Shown here: positions 1-5,174 of the stretch, in pieces
Position numbering within the stretch: position 1 is the stretch's first letter
How the letters are laid out: every line of letters begins with the position of its first letter
NCBI GenBank assembly: GCA_023489405.1
Contig: JAMDCW010000044.1
Location: 1-5,174 of the forward strand
Direction of reading: 5' to 3'
DNA length: 5,174 nucleotides
DNA from: Chloroflexota bacterium
Lineage (GTDB): Bacteria > Chloroflexota > UBA4733
Made by a program: the position numbers and the translations under genes
The notes under the pieces: generated by a model
What the model was told of the DNA's origin: nothing
The model's input: the letters and a program-made list of their open reading frames with translations, nothing else
The model's database searches: none

Positions 1-174
1 CCATCAATGAGACCGCGGGAACGTGCTGCTCTTTTAAGGCGCTGGCGAAACAGCTCGCCGCAGAGCCTGATCCGCGAGAGCTGGATGTTCTTATGTCAAC
101 TGGAGAGACGCAAGCGGCGGCGTTGGTGGCCATCGCCTTAAAAGAGCAGCACGTTCCCGCGGTCTCATTGATGG
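1..174. repeat. Perfect 41-bp inverted repeat (arms 1-41 and 134-174)
   Basis: Bases 1-41 are the exact reverse complement of 134-174, with 92 bases between the arms; pairing stops at base 42 against 133. The right arm encodes normal aspartokinase sequence (roughly ALKEQHVPAVSLMA). The left arm read in the gene's frame gives residues unlike aspartokinase, while the family match resumes right after it. The most economical reading is a fold-back or chimeric join at a contig end. A real inverted duplication breaking the gene is the alternative. Confidence 0.9.
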
Positions 175-1130
175 CCAGTCAGGCGGGGATACGCACGACG
201 GACCGACACCGGCGAGCGCTCATTACAGCGGTGCATCCGGAACGGGTGGTCCGGGAACTAGACGCCGGTAAGGTCTGTATTATCACCGGCTTTCAAGGGA
301 TCACCGAGGAAGGGGATATTACCACGATCGGCCGAGGCGGCAGCGATTCATCGGCGGTGGCGGTGGCGGTGGCGCTGAAGGCAGACCGCTGCGAGTTTTA
401 CAAGGATGTCGAAGGGATTTTGACGGCAGATCCGCGGATCGTGCCGCAAGCGCAGAAGCTCGATGTGATCAGTCACGAAGAGATTCTGGAGCTGACGACG
501 CTTGGTGCCCAGGTGCTTCATCCACGTGCCATCGAGCTGGGCCAGGTATACCGGATGCCGCTCGTGGTTTTGCCGACGTTTTCGATGGGTTCCGGGACGG
601 TGATCCGGGCCCTCACTGATGAGGAGCGGGTAATGGAACAGTTCAACCGGGTGAGCGGAGTAGTGTGTGAGCGCAATGTGGCAAAAGTCACCGTTGTCGG
701 CGTTCCAGACCGTCCGGGGGTAGCCTATCAGATCTTCAAACCGCTGGCGGATGCGGGCATCAACGTGGATATCATTGTCCAGAATGTCTCTCGAGATGGC
801 ATCACCGACATGTCCTTTACGCTGGCCACGGAAGACCTTCCAGCAGCCCGGCGACTGCTCGAGCCGGTGCGTGGAGCACTCGGAGCGGCAATACTCGATG
901 CCGCCACGGGGTTTGGTAAGATTTCGATCGTCGGTGTGGGGATGCAGACGCATCCGGGCTACGCGGCCACGATGTTCGGCGCCCTTCGTGATGCGGAGAT
1001 CAACATCCAGATGATTACTACGTCTGACATTCGTATTACCTGTCTGATCGACGATAGGGATGTCGATACGGCGGTGCGGACGTTGCATGAGGCATTCATC
1101 GAACAGGTGGCGGCTGCAGCGAGCGCGTAG
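3..1130 (+). CDS. lysC: Aspartate kinase, 5'-truncated by window edge
   Basis: Aspartokinase phosphorylates L-aspartate with ATP, the first step towards lysine (diaminopimelate), threonine and methionine. The frame is open to the window edge, and the N-terminal part with the KFGGTS motif is missing. Recognisable homology starts near base 42 (LAKQLAAEPDPRELDVLMSTGE); the 13 residues before it come from an inverted copy of bases 134-174 and look artefactual. The ATG at 93 is internal (MSTGE is a conserved core motif), not the true start. Counting from that Met: TTIGRGGSDSSA at 77-88 and KDVEGILTADPRIV at 104-117 form the catalytic and nucleotide region. The first ACT domain starts near 198 (VTVVGVPDRPGVAYQIF) and the second near 276 (KISIVGVGMQTHPG, then INIQMITTSDIRITCLID). 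Two ACT domains imply feedback inhibition by lysine and/or threonine; which one cannot be read here. An HD-hydrolase gene follows after 22 bp. Confidence 0.95.
   Translation: MNETAGTCCSFKALAKQLAAEPDPRELDVLMSTGETQAAALVAIALKEQHVPAVSLMASQAGIRTTDRHRRALITAVHPERVVRELDAGKVCIITGFQGITEEGDITTIGRGGSDSSAVAVAVALKADRCEFYKDVEGILTADPRIVPQAQKLDVISHEEILELTTLGAQVLHPRAIELGQVYRMPLVVLPTFSMGSGTVIRALTDEERVMEQFNRVSGVVCERNVAKVTVVGVPDRPGVAYQIFKPLADAGINVDIIVQNVSRDGITDMSFTLATEDLPAARRLLEPVRGALGAAILDAATGFGKISIVGVGMQTHPGYAATMFGALRDAEINIQMITTSDIRITCLIDDRDVDTAVRTLHEAFIEQVAAAASA
633..1130 (+). CDS. Possible aspartokinase beta (regulatory) subunit from internal start
   Basis: Within the aspartokinase gene, in the same frame, AGGAG (622-626) stands six bases before an ATG at 633. 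Translation from there would give a 165-residue protein starting MEQFNRVSG and holding only the two ACT domains. Several class I aspartokinases (Bacillus subtilis LysC and Corynebacterium LysC are the established cases) make such a beta subunit from an in-frame internal start, giving an alpha2beta2 enzyme. Position, length and ribosome-binding site fit that arrangement. What is seen is the spaced Shine-Dalgarno and ATG at the domain boundary; actual use of this start is inference. Confidence 0.5.
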   Translation: MEQFNRVSGVVCERNVAKVTVVGVPDRPGVAYQIFKPLADAGINVDIIVQNVSRDGITDMSFTLATEDLPAARRLLEPVRGALGAAILDAATGFGKISIVGVGMQTHPGYAATMFGALRDAEINIQMITTSDIRITCLIDDRDVDTAVRTLHEAFIEQVAAAASA

Positions 1131-1141
1131 GAGCGAGAGAG

Positions 1142-1147
1142 AGGAGG
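1142..1147 (+). promoter_or_regulatory. Shine-Dalgarno fixing the GTG start of the HD gene
   Basis: AGGAGG lies five bases before the GTG at 1153. No ATG in this frame gives the expected N-terminus: the frame stays open upstream to 1060, but those residues are an out-of-frame reading of the aspartokinase C-terminus. The site therefore decides the start in favour of GTG. Confidence 0.8.
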
Positions 1148-1152
1148 GTATC

Positions 1153-1749
1153 GTGCCTTTGCCACATCGGGAAGCTGCTTGGGATTTACTGACGCAGCAT
1201 ACAAAGAGTGAAAGCTTGCGCCGGCATTGTCTTGGTGTCGAAGCGGCGCTGCGAGCATATGCGCGCTACTTCGAAGAAGACGAAGAGCTGTGGGGGGTTA
1301 CGGGTCTCCTCCACGATTTCGACTACGAAGAGCATCCGACACCGGACGAGCATCCGCTGTGGGGCTGCCGGCTGCTGGAGGTGCTGGGATATCCGGAGGA
1401 GGTAATCCATGCTATCAAAGGGCACGCAGAGTATCTGGGTGTTCCCCGGATTTCTCCTCTGGACAAGGCGCTCTTCGCCTGTGATGAGCTCGTCGGGTTT
1501 CTCATGGCAGTTGCCTATGTGCGACCTACCAAGAATCTCATCGGTGTTGAACCGAGCTCGGTGCGCAAAAAGATGAAGGATAAGGCCTTCGCACGGGCTG
1601 TGAGTCGAGAAGACATCATTCAAGGAGCGGTGGAGCTGGGGGTAGATCTGGATGAGCATATTGGCACCGTGAGGGCAGCGCTTCAGGACCAGGCAGCGGC
1701 GCTAGGGCTGCAGCCGGCCAGCGCCTCGAGCGCAGAGCTTGGGAGGTAA
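1153..1749 (+). CDS. HD-superfamily metal-dependent phosphohydrolase (COG2316-like)
   Basis: A 198-residue protein from a GTG start with a strong ribosome-binding site, ending at TAA. The HD-domain metal ligands are all present: H25 (RRHCLGVEAALRAYAR), the H54-D55 doublet in GLLHDFDYEEHP, and D111 in FACDELVGF, with additional histidines in HAIKGHAEYLG (86, 91). The block YVRPTKNL (122-129), then SSVRKKMKDKAFARAVSRE, is typical of the small stand-alone HD hydrolases grouped as COG2316, whose substrate is not established. There is no signal peptide or membrane segment, so it should be cytoplasmic. It starts 22 bp after the aspartokinase stop on the same strand and is probably co-transcribed with it; whether the two are linked in function is unknown. 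The C-terminal 20 residues are low-complexity (Ala/Ser/Gln) and likely disordered. Confidence 0.9.
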   Translation: MPLPHREAAWDLLTQHTKSESLRRHCLGVEAALRAYARYFEEDEELWGVTGLLHDFDYEEHPTPDEHPLWGCRLLEVLGYPEEVIHAIKGHAEYLGVPRISPLDKALFACDELVGFLMAVAYVRPTKNLIGVEPSSVRKKMKDKAFARAVSREDIIQGAVELGVDLDEHIGTVRAALQDQAAALGLQPASASSAELGR

Positions 1750-2035
1750 TAGCTCGCTGGCCTCCTTTCCTTCGCTTTCGCCTGCTGTTCCACTGCGCTC
1801 TGCTCATTCCTGGGAAGCTCATAGCACGCTCCGGGAATCCCGCCGTTCGTCACGTCCATTCACTCCACGCATCCATTGCATAGGCATCTCAATTCTGCAC
1901 CGCCATCGGGATCCAGGAAGCAAAGGGATCTGACCGACGCTGGTGCTAGACGTAGACAATTTGCCCGCTCAGGTGCGCGCCGAAAGGCCACTGGGCAGGA
2001 TGGAAAAGATCGAAAAGAAGCGGTGTTTGGAGGAG
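1750..2035. other. Gene-free gap between convergent genes
   Basis: This 286-bp stretch separates the 3' ends of the HD gene (plus) and the BY-kinase gene (minus). Frames crossing it have no recognisable protein and are rich in Arg/Ser, as expected of chance readings. It should hold terminators for both genes, but no strong GC stem followed by a T-run is visible on either strand. The only candidate is a weak stem at 1806-1838. Confidence 0.7.
1806..1838 (+). terminator. Weak hairpin downstream of the HD gene
   Basis: ATTCCTGG (1806-1813) pairs with CCGGGAAT (1831-1838) with one G-T wobble and a 17-base loop. It lies 56 bp after the HD-gene stop. There is no T-run after it, so it is not a standard intrinsic terminator. 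It could still stabilise a 3' end or be chance. Confidence 0.2.
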
Positions 2036-3442
2036 CTAGGTGGCGCGAGGACTCACACGTTTTTTGCCACGCGCAGCCGCTTCGGTGTTGTCGTAATAGC
2101 CGTCGTATGAGTAATAGTAATAATAGCTGCCGCTATCACGGGCGACTTTGTTCATCACCGCTCCCAGCAATGGGGTATTCGAACGCCGCAGGCGAGTCAG
2201 CGCTTCTCGGGTGGTCGTAAATCTGGCCCGGCCATTTTCCAGGACGAAGACGATGCCACCGGCTTTGGAGGCTAGAGTCATGGCATCGGCCACAGCGAGG
2301 ACCGGAGGTGTATCGAGGATCACGATTTCGAAGCGCTCGCGGAGGGTATCGATGAGGATGGACATGGCGTCGCTATGGAGGAGTTCCGCAGGATTCGGCG
2401 GTACAGCACCCGAGGTCATTACCCAGAGGTTAGGCTGCGGGGTAGCGTGAATGTAGTTTTCGAGAGTGGTGTCGCGAGAGGAAACGTTGACTAAGATCGA
2501 TGTGAGACCAAAGCGATTTTCCAAGCCGAATTCCCGATGGACTTGAGGCAGACGTAGATCGGCGTCGACGAGAATTGTCTGCTTATTGGCTTCGGCGAAG
2601 GCAAGAGCGAGGCGAGTCGCAATCGTCGTTTTACCTTCGGCTTTTTCGGCGCTGGTCACCATGAGTACCCGTGCCTGGCTCGGCGCGATGGCAAACTCCA
2701 CATTGGCGCGTACCACACGGAAGATTTCACTGAAACGGTTATCCGATTGAATTTTGCCATCTTCGATCTTGACGGCGGCATGCGTGGGGTCGCGGCGCAC
2801 GACACCGAGCAGTGACAGATCTAGCAACTCGAGATCTTCTTCCGTGGCAATACTGTCATCGAAATAGGTGATGAGCGCTACGATACCGAAGGCGATGAGA
2901 AAGCCGACGGCAACGCCGATGAGGGTATTCAACAAAACATGCGGAGAAGAGGGAAATTGGGGAGGCGATGCCGGCTCGACGACGCTGATGGCATTAGAGT
3001 CCTGGCCGAGTTTGATGCGCTGGTTCTGCTGCTGGGTAAAAACCTGCGCCGTGAGGTTGGCGATGTGGGCAGCTTCCTGTGGTGTCGGTCCGGAAGCAGT
3101 GACGGTAAAGAGCTGGGTTTGGGCGATAGGATTGGCACTAATATCATGCTGGAGCTGGATCACGCTCATCGGGAGACGCCCCTGCTGGACGACCTGCTGA
3201 AGCACGGGAGTTTCTGTGATGAGCTTGCTATAGGTGAGCGTGAGACTCTGGCTGAGCTGGACATCGCCCAAGGTGAGCAAGTTAGGCTGAGCCGTAGCAT
3301 TGACCAGCAATGTCGCTGTCGCGGTATAGGTTGGAGGCGTTCTCTTGCTGACAAGGAAGGCGACAGCACCACTGACTAAGGCGGCTAATATCCACAACCA
3401 AAGCCAGCGGCGTATCCAATTGAGGTAGTTTTGACGGTTCAC
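2036..3442 (-). CDS. Wzz-domain/BY-kinase fusion (polysaccharide co-polymerase tyrosine autokinase)
   Basis: This 468-residue inner-membrane protein would set chain length and drive export of exopolysaccharide or capsule by cycles of tyrosine autophosphorylation. Order: TM1 about 13-32; extracytoplasmic Wzz loop with YTATATLLVN at 39-48; proline-rich motif 157-167 leading into TM2 about 168-193; cytoplasmic kinase from about 235. Visible kinase motifs are the oligomerisation signature EIFRVVR (E239, R242, R245), Walker A SAEKAEGKTT (K271, T272), Walker A' ILVDADLRLP (290-299), GAVPPNPAELLHS (345-357) and Walker B VILDTPPV (374-381). The tail carries eight tyrosines in YYYYYSYDGYY (440-450), the usual autophosphorylation cluster. 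The start is GTG, with AAGGA (3451-3455) eight bases upstream. Having loop and kinase in one chain resembles Wzc/ExoP rather than the split CapA/CapB type, though the loop is shorter than in Wzc. No glycosyltransferase neighbours are visible. Confidence 0.93.
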   Translation of the reverse strand: MNRQNYLNWIRRWLWLWILAALVSGAVAFLVSKRTPPTYTATATLLVNATAQPNLLTLGDVQLSQSLTLTYSKLITETPVLQQVVQQGRLPMSVIQLQHDISANPIAQTQLFTVTASGPTPQEAAHIANLTAQVFTQQQNQRIKLGQDSNAISVVEPASPPQFPSSPHVLLNTLIGVAVGFLIAFGIVALITYFDDSIATEEDLELLDLSLLGVVRRDPTHAAVKIEDGKIQSDNRFSEIFRVVRANVEFAIAPSQARVLMVTSAEKAEGKTTIATRLALAFAEANKQTILVDADLRLPQVHREFGLENRFGLTSILVNVSSRDTTLENYIHATPQPNLWVMTSGAVPPNPAELLHSDAMSILIDTLRERFEIVILDTPPVLAVADAMTLASKAGGIVFVLENGRARFTTTREALTRLRRSNTPLLGAVMNKVARDSGSYYYYYSYDGYYDNTEAAARGKKRVSPRAT

Positions 3443-3458
3443 AGTTTTGGTCCTTGAG

Positions 3459-3471
3459 ACTCTGGCAGAGT
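3459..3471. repeat. 13-bp perfect inverted repeat (ACTCTG-G-CAGAGT)
   Basis: Six-base arms around a single G lie three bases upstream of the Shine-Dalgarno of the BY-kinase gene, and the 8-bp palindrome GTACGTAC (3470-3477) adjoins it. An operator or a small leader hairpin masking the ribosome-binding site is possible. No regulator is identified. Confidence 0.4.
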
Positions 3472-3491
3472 ACGTACATCGAAGAGCATGA

Positions 3492-3510
3492 GGCCCTGCT
3501 TAGGCAGGCC
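3492..3510 (-). other. Short GC-rich hairpin in the BY-kinase leader
   Basis: GGCCCTGC (3492-3499) pairs with GCAGGCC (3504-3510) around a TTAG loop, with one bulged C. If transcribed from an upstream promoter, the leader of the kinase mRNA would fold here about 50 bases before the start codon. There is no T-run on either strand, so it is not an intrinsic terminator. Confidence 0.35.
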
Positions 3511-3749
3511 AGCAACAGCGGCATGGCATACGTACGAGGTTCTGCGCAACAAATAGCAATGCGTGTGGCGAGGAGCAACAGCTTCCGTCAGCTCCGGCCT
3601 CACTCTCGTCTCATAGGCGCTCACGCTGATAGCTATCTTACCACTGGTGTGGAGTGTACCCCAGAATAGCTAGCCAGTGATGGTGATTCTCGAGAGCGCG
3701 TGCTGCCCGAAGCGCAATGGCTGCGTAGCTTGTGGCAACAGACATGTTC

Positions 3750-4042
3750 AATATCGAGGTTGATGTCGAAGTAACCGTGGGCGATCCGGTTGCGCATCCC
3801 GCATGCTGCGCCACGGCACTTCCGAATGCGATTCCGCAAACTCAGCGTACCGATCCATCACCTTCGTCGCGGCCTCGCCGACGATGATGAGACTCATGAT
3901 GACGGCTTGCTGGGTGCGCCTGTCTGCAAGGAACTCTTCTTTGCTCAAGCCTTCGACGAAGCTGCAAGCATCCGTCGCGGCCTGATGCATGTGATCCCTG
4001 ATGCATGTGATCGAGGTAATCAAGGAGGCAGTTCTCGCTCAT
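3750..4042 (-). pseudogene. Broken HEPN-domain toxin gene (HepT/DUF86 family)
   Basis: Intact HepT proteins are HEPN RNases paired with MNT nucleotidyltransferases. The ATG at 4042 overlaps the stop of the MNT gene (ATGA), so the genes are translationally coupled. The family sequence is spread over three frames: MSENCLLDYLDHMHQ (4042-3998); then AATDACSFVEGLSKEEF through VPWRSMR (to 3799), reached only if one copy of a 16-bp tandem duplication is skipped; then MRNRIAHGYFDINLDI (3797-3750), reached only after a second shift at about 3798, where two bases of an expected Gly codon seem lost. The third block holds the RX4HXY catalytic and AMP-acceptor motif (RNRIAHGY). After 3750 the similarity ends, so roughly the last 20 residues are missing. 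As it stands, translation from the ATG gives the first block and then unrelated residues. Toxin activity is therefore unlikely. Sequencing error could explain one lesion but hardly all three. Confidence 0.85.
3981..4012. repeat. Perfect 16-bp tandem duplication inside the HEPN gene
   Basis: CCTGATGCATGTGATC occurs twice in direct succession (3981-3996 and 3997-4012). On the coding strand the unit covers the codons for DHMHQ plus one base. Sixteen is not a multiple of three, so the second copy shifts the frame. Deleting one copy restores a continuous HepT reading up to the second lesion. Confidence 0.95.
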
Positions 4043-4329
4043 ACCGGCTGTGCCTCGGCGAGAACCTGATCGCGGAACTTCAACGGCAGATCGCCAGGGG
4101 TCAGCAGATCAATATGAACGCCAAGCAGGTCTTCCAGTTCGGCCTGCAAGCCGCCAAGGTCGAACAGCGTTGCGCTGGGTAGCGCATCCACCAGCAGATC
4201 GAGATCGCTACCGTCTTGATCGGCGCCGTGGAGCACCGATCCGAAGATGCGCGGGTTAGCGGTGCGAAAGCGACCGGTCGCCTCACGCACAGCGCTTCGT
4301 TTAAGGTCGAGAGCGACGGACGGCTTCAC
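4039..4329 (-). CDS. MNT-family nucleotidyltransferase antitoxin (MntA-like)
   Basis: A 96-residue minimal nucleotidyltransferase of the type paired with HEPN toxins. In characterised MntA/HepT pairs the enzyme inactivates the toxin by transferring AMP to the tyrosine of its RX4HXY motif. The signature is complete: G30-S31 in FGSVLHG, D42 and D44 in SDLDLLVD, and a third carboxylate D74 in VHIDLLTPGD. Length is normal for the family and the C-terminus (FRDQVLAEAQPV) looks whole, so the gene appears functional. The start is GTG, with GGAG six bases upstream (4336-4339); an ATG just upstream runs into a stop after two codons. The TGA overlaps the ATG of the broken HEPN gene. An extended -10 promoter lies just upstream. 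With its toxin dead it is an orphan here, unless it acts on a related HEPN protein elsewhere. Confidence 0.92.
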   Translation of the reverse strand: MKPSVALDLKRSAVREATGRFRTANPRIFGSVLHGADQDGSDLDLLVDALPSATLFDLGGLQAELEDLLGVHIDLLTPGDLPLKFRDQVLAEAQPV

Positions 4330-4363
4330 TATTCACTCCATACTTCTCTGTCGAAGCAGGACA

Positions 4364-4374
4364 TTTATAGCACA
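4364..4374 (-). promoter_or_regulatory. Extended -10 promoter of the MNT/HEPN operon
   Basis: On the minus strand TGTGC is followed by TATAAA (hexamer 4364-4369), close to the extended -10 consensus TGTGnTATAAT. No good -35 hexamer is present at 16-18 bp, which is usual for extended -10 promoters. A start near 4357 would leave a leader of about 28 bases before the GTG. Confidence 0.5.
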
Positions 4375-4403
4375 CCATCCACTTCGGACGATGACCTGAA
4401 ACA

Positions 4404-5174
4404 TCAAGGTTGAGGAATTGGTTGAGGGGGAGCTGTCGGTAAGGTGACGGTGAACGTAGAACCAACGCCTAGCGTGCTATCGAGGGTGATCGTTCCACCA
4501 AGCCGTTCGATGAGAGAGTGCGTGATCGCCAAGCCAAGACCACTGCCTTGGATGTTCGCTATGGATTGACTACGGACGCGGAAGAACTTCGAGAAGAGGT
4601 GTACCTGGTCTTCAGCGCTGATACCGATGCCATTGTCAATGAACTGGATGCGTACCCTGTCGCCATCCTGCCCGGCCCTGACGGCTATTTTCCCACCGGC
4701 AGGAGTATAGCGATGGGCATTGACGAGGAGATTAGTGAACACCTGGGTGAGACGATCGGGATCTGCCCAGACGGGAGGGAGATTATTGGGCAGTGAAAGC
4801 GTAAGCTTCTGCTGTTTCTCTTGGAACTGGAGGCGCAATGATTCGGTAACGAGATGAATGAGCTTTGATACGTTCACAAAGGAAATGTGGAAGCTCACTT
4901 GCCCAAGCTCCAAGCGTGAGAGGTCGATGAGATCGTTGATCAATGTGGTCATACGCGCAGCGCTGCGCTGGATGATTTCCAGGCATTCACGCTGCTCCTC
5001 AGGGCTCAGCTCTTCGGCGATGAGGAGGTCGGCATAGCCTTTGATCGACGTGAGCGGCGTGCGCAGCTCGTGGGTGACTTCGGCGAGAAACTCGCGTTCG
5101 CGGCGGTCGAGCTCTCGCTCGCGCGTAACATCGCGGAAGACGTGGAGGATACCAAGCTTACGCCCGCGCATCTT
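4404..5174 (-). CDS. Sensor histidine kinase, C-terminal part (HisKA-HATPase), 5'-truncated by window edge
   Basis: The frame is open to the right edge: an AAG codon precedes the first Met, so the true start lies outside. The visible 256 residues begin with the end of a PAS-like sensor domain and its linker (GILHVFRDVTRERELDRRER). Counting from the Met at 5171: H-box EVTHELRTPLTSIKGYADLL with phosphoacceptor H34; dimerisation helix through about 87; ADPDRLTQVFTNLLVNAHRYTP with N-box N147 and N151; G1 box DNGIGI (179-184); F box LFSKFFR (192-198); G2 box GSGLGLAI (209-216). All catalytic boxes are present, so it should autophosphorylate and pass phosphate to a response regulator, which is not in the window. 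The C-terminus is a short proline-rich tail (APPQPIPQP). The MNT gene follows 74 bp downstream on the same strand but has its own promoter-like sequence. The signal sensed cannot be told from this part. Confidence 0.95.
   Translation of the reverse strand, partial: KMRGRKLGILHVFRDVTRERELDRREREFLAEVTHELRTPLTSIKGYADLLIAEELSPEEQRECLEIIQRSAARMTTLINDLIDLSRLELGQVSFHISFVNVSKLIHLVTESLRLQFQEKQQKLTLSLPNNLPPVWADPDRLTQVFTNLLVNAHRYTPAGGKIAVRAGQDGDRVRIQFIDNGIGISAEDQVHLFSKFFRVRSQSIANIQGSGLGLAITHSLIERLGGTITLDSTLGVGSTFTVTLPTAPPQPIPQP

Larger units (their letters stand above)
3443..3749. other. Gene-free region upstream of the BY-kinase gene, palindrome-rich
   Basis: This 307-bp region lies between the broken HEPN gene and the BY-kinase start. 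It is the likely site of the kinase promoter, but no hexamer pair matches the sigma-70 consensus well on the minus strand. It contains a 13-bp inverted repeat next to the ribosome-binding site, a leader hairpin, TACGTAC at 3471-3477 and 3529-3535, AGCAACAGC at 3511-3519 and 3574-3582, and the 10-bp palindrome GATAGCTATC at 3628-3637. Short frames here, on both strands, have no recognisable protein. Confidence 0.6.

Noticed and set aside
354..377. Tandem GCGGTG hexamers (three exact copies and one degenerate)
   Set aside because: They encode AVAVAVAL at a position where aspartokinases normally have an Ala/Val/Leu-rich helix of the same length, so this is codon-level coincidence rather than a repeat expansion.
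1876..2220. 114-codon plus-strand frame crossing the convergent gap into the BY-kinase gene
   Set aside because: It is very rich in Arg, Ser and Cys, runs antisense to the conserved BY-kinase tail and shows no domain. It is a shadow reading.
3548..3583. Possible -35/-10 pair on the minus strand (TTGCTC, 17 bp, TATTTG) for the BY-kinase gene
   Set aside because: Each hexamer matches the consensus at only three of six positions, which is no better than expected by chance in this region.
3454..3669. 71-codon plus-strand frame divergent from the BY-kinase gene
   Set aside because: It starts at a TTG without a convincing ribosome-binding site, the composition is unremarkable and no motif is visible. 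It looks like a chance frame.
3638..3745. 35-residue minus-strand frame starting MSVATSYAAIALRA, just past the HEPN remnant
   Set aside because: It has a plausible composition, but there is no Shine-Dalgarno before its ATG and I recognise no family. It is too short to separate from chance.
4330..4403. Search for an intrinsic terminator after the histidine kinase gene
   Set aside because: No stable stem followed by a T-run is present on the minus strand in this 74-bp gap, so read-through into the MNT gene cannot be excluded.

Overview
The window suggests a moderately GC-rich bacterium. The aspartokinase/HD-hydrolase pair, the one-piece Wzz/BY-kinase and the PAS-linked histidine kinase together recall Chloroflexota (Thermomicrobia-like) genomes. 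That placement is an impression from protein flavour, not a demonstrated affiliation. There are no RNA genes, CRISPR arrays, transposases or prophage genes that I can see.

Left part, plus strand (1-1749): the 3' part of an aspartate kinase gene (lysC type, two C-terminal ACT domains), then after 22 bp a small HD-superfamily phosphohydrolase of the COG2316 type with a GTG start and a strong Shine-Dalgarno. They look like one transcription unit. The aspartokinase gene carries an in-frame internal Shine-Dalgarno plus ATG exactly where a separate regulatory (beta) subunit would start. The first 41 bases are a perfect inverted copy of bases 134-174 and do not encode recognisable aspartokinase, so the left edge is probably a fold-back artefact at a contig end.

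Middle (1750-3749): a gene-free convergent gap, then on the minus strand a bacterial tyrosine kinase (BY-kinase) fused to a Wzz chain-length domain, with a tyrosine-rich tail. It would control exopolysaccharide polymerisation and export. Its 307-bp upstream region holds several palindromes but no clear promoter.

Right part, minus strand (3750-5174): an MNT/HEPN toxin-antitoxin pair between the BY-kinase and a sensor histidine kinase that runs off the right edge. The MNT nucleotidyltransferase (antitoxin) is intact and has a good extended -10 promoter. The HEPN toxin (HepT/DUF86) overlaps its stop codon and is broken: a perfect 16-bp tandem duplication shifts the frame near the start, a second shift lies just before the RNase motif, and the C-terminus is lost. 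The window therefore shows a decaying toxin next to an apparently functional antitoxin.

I found no convincing wholly new system. The items most worth a second look are the 16-bp duplication in the toxin, the internal aspartokinase start and the inverted repeat at the left edge.
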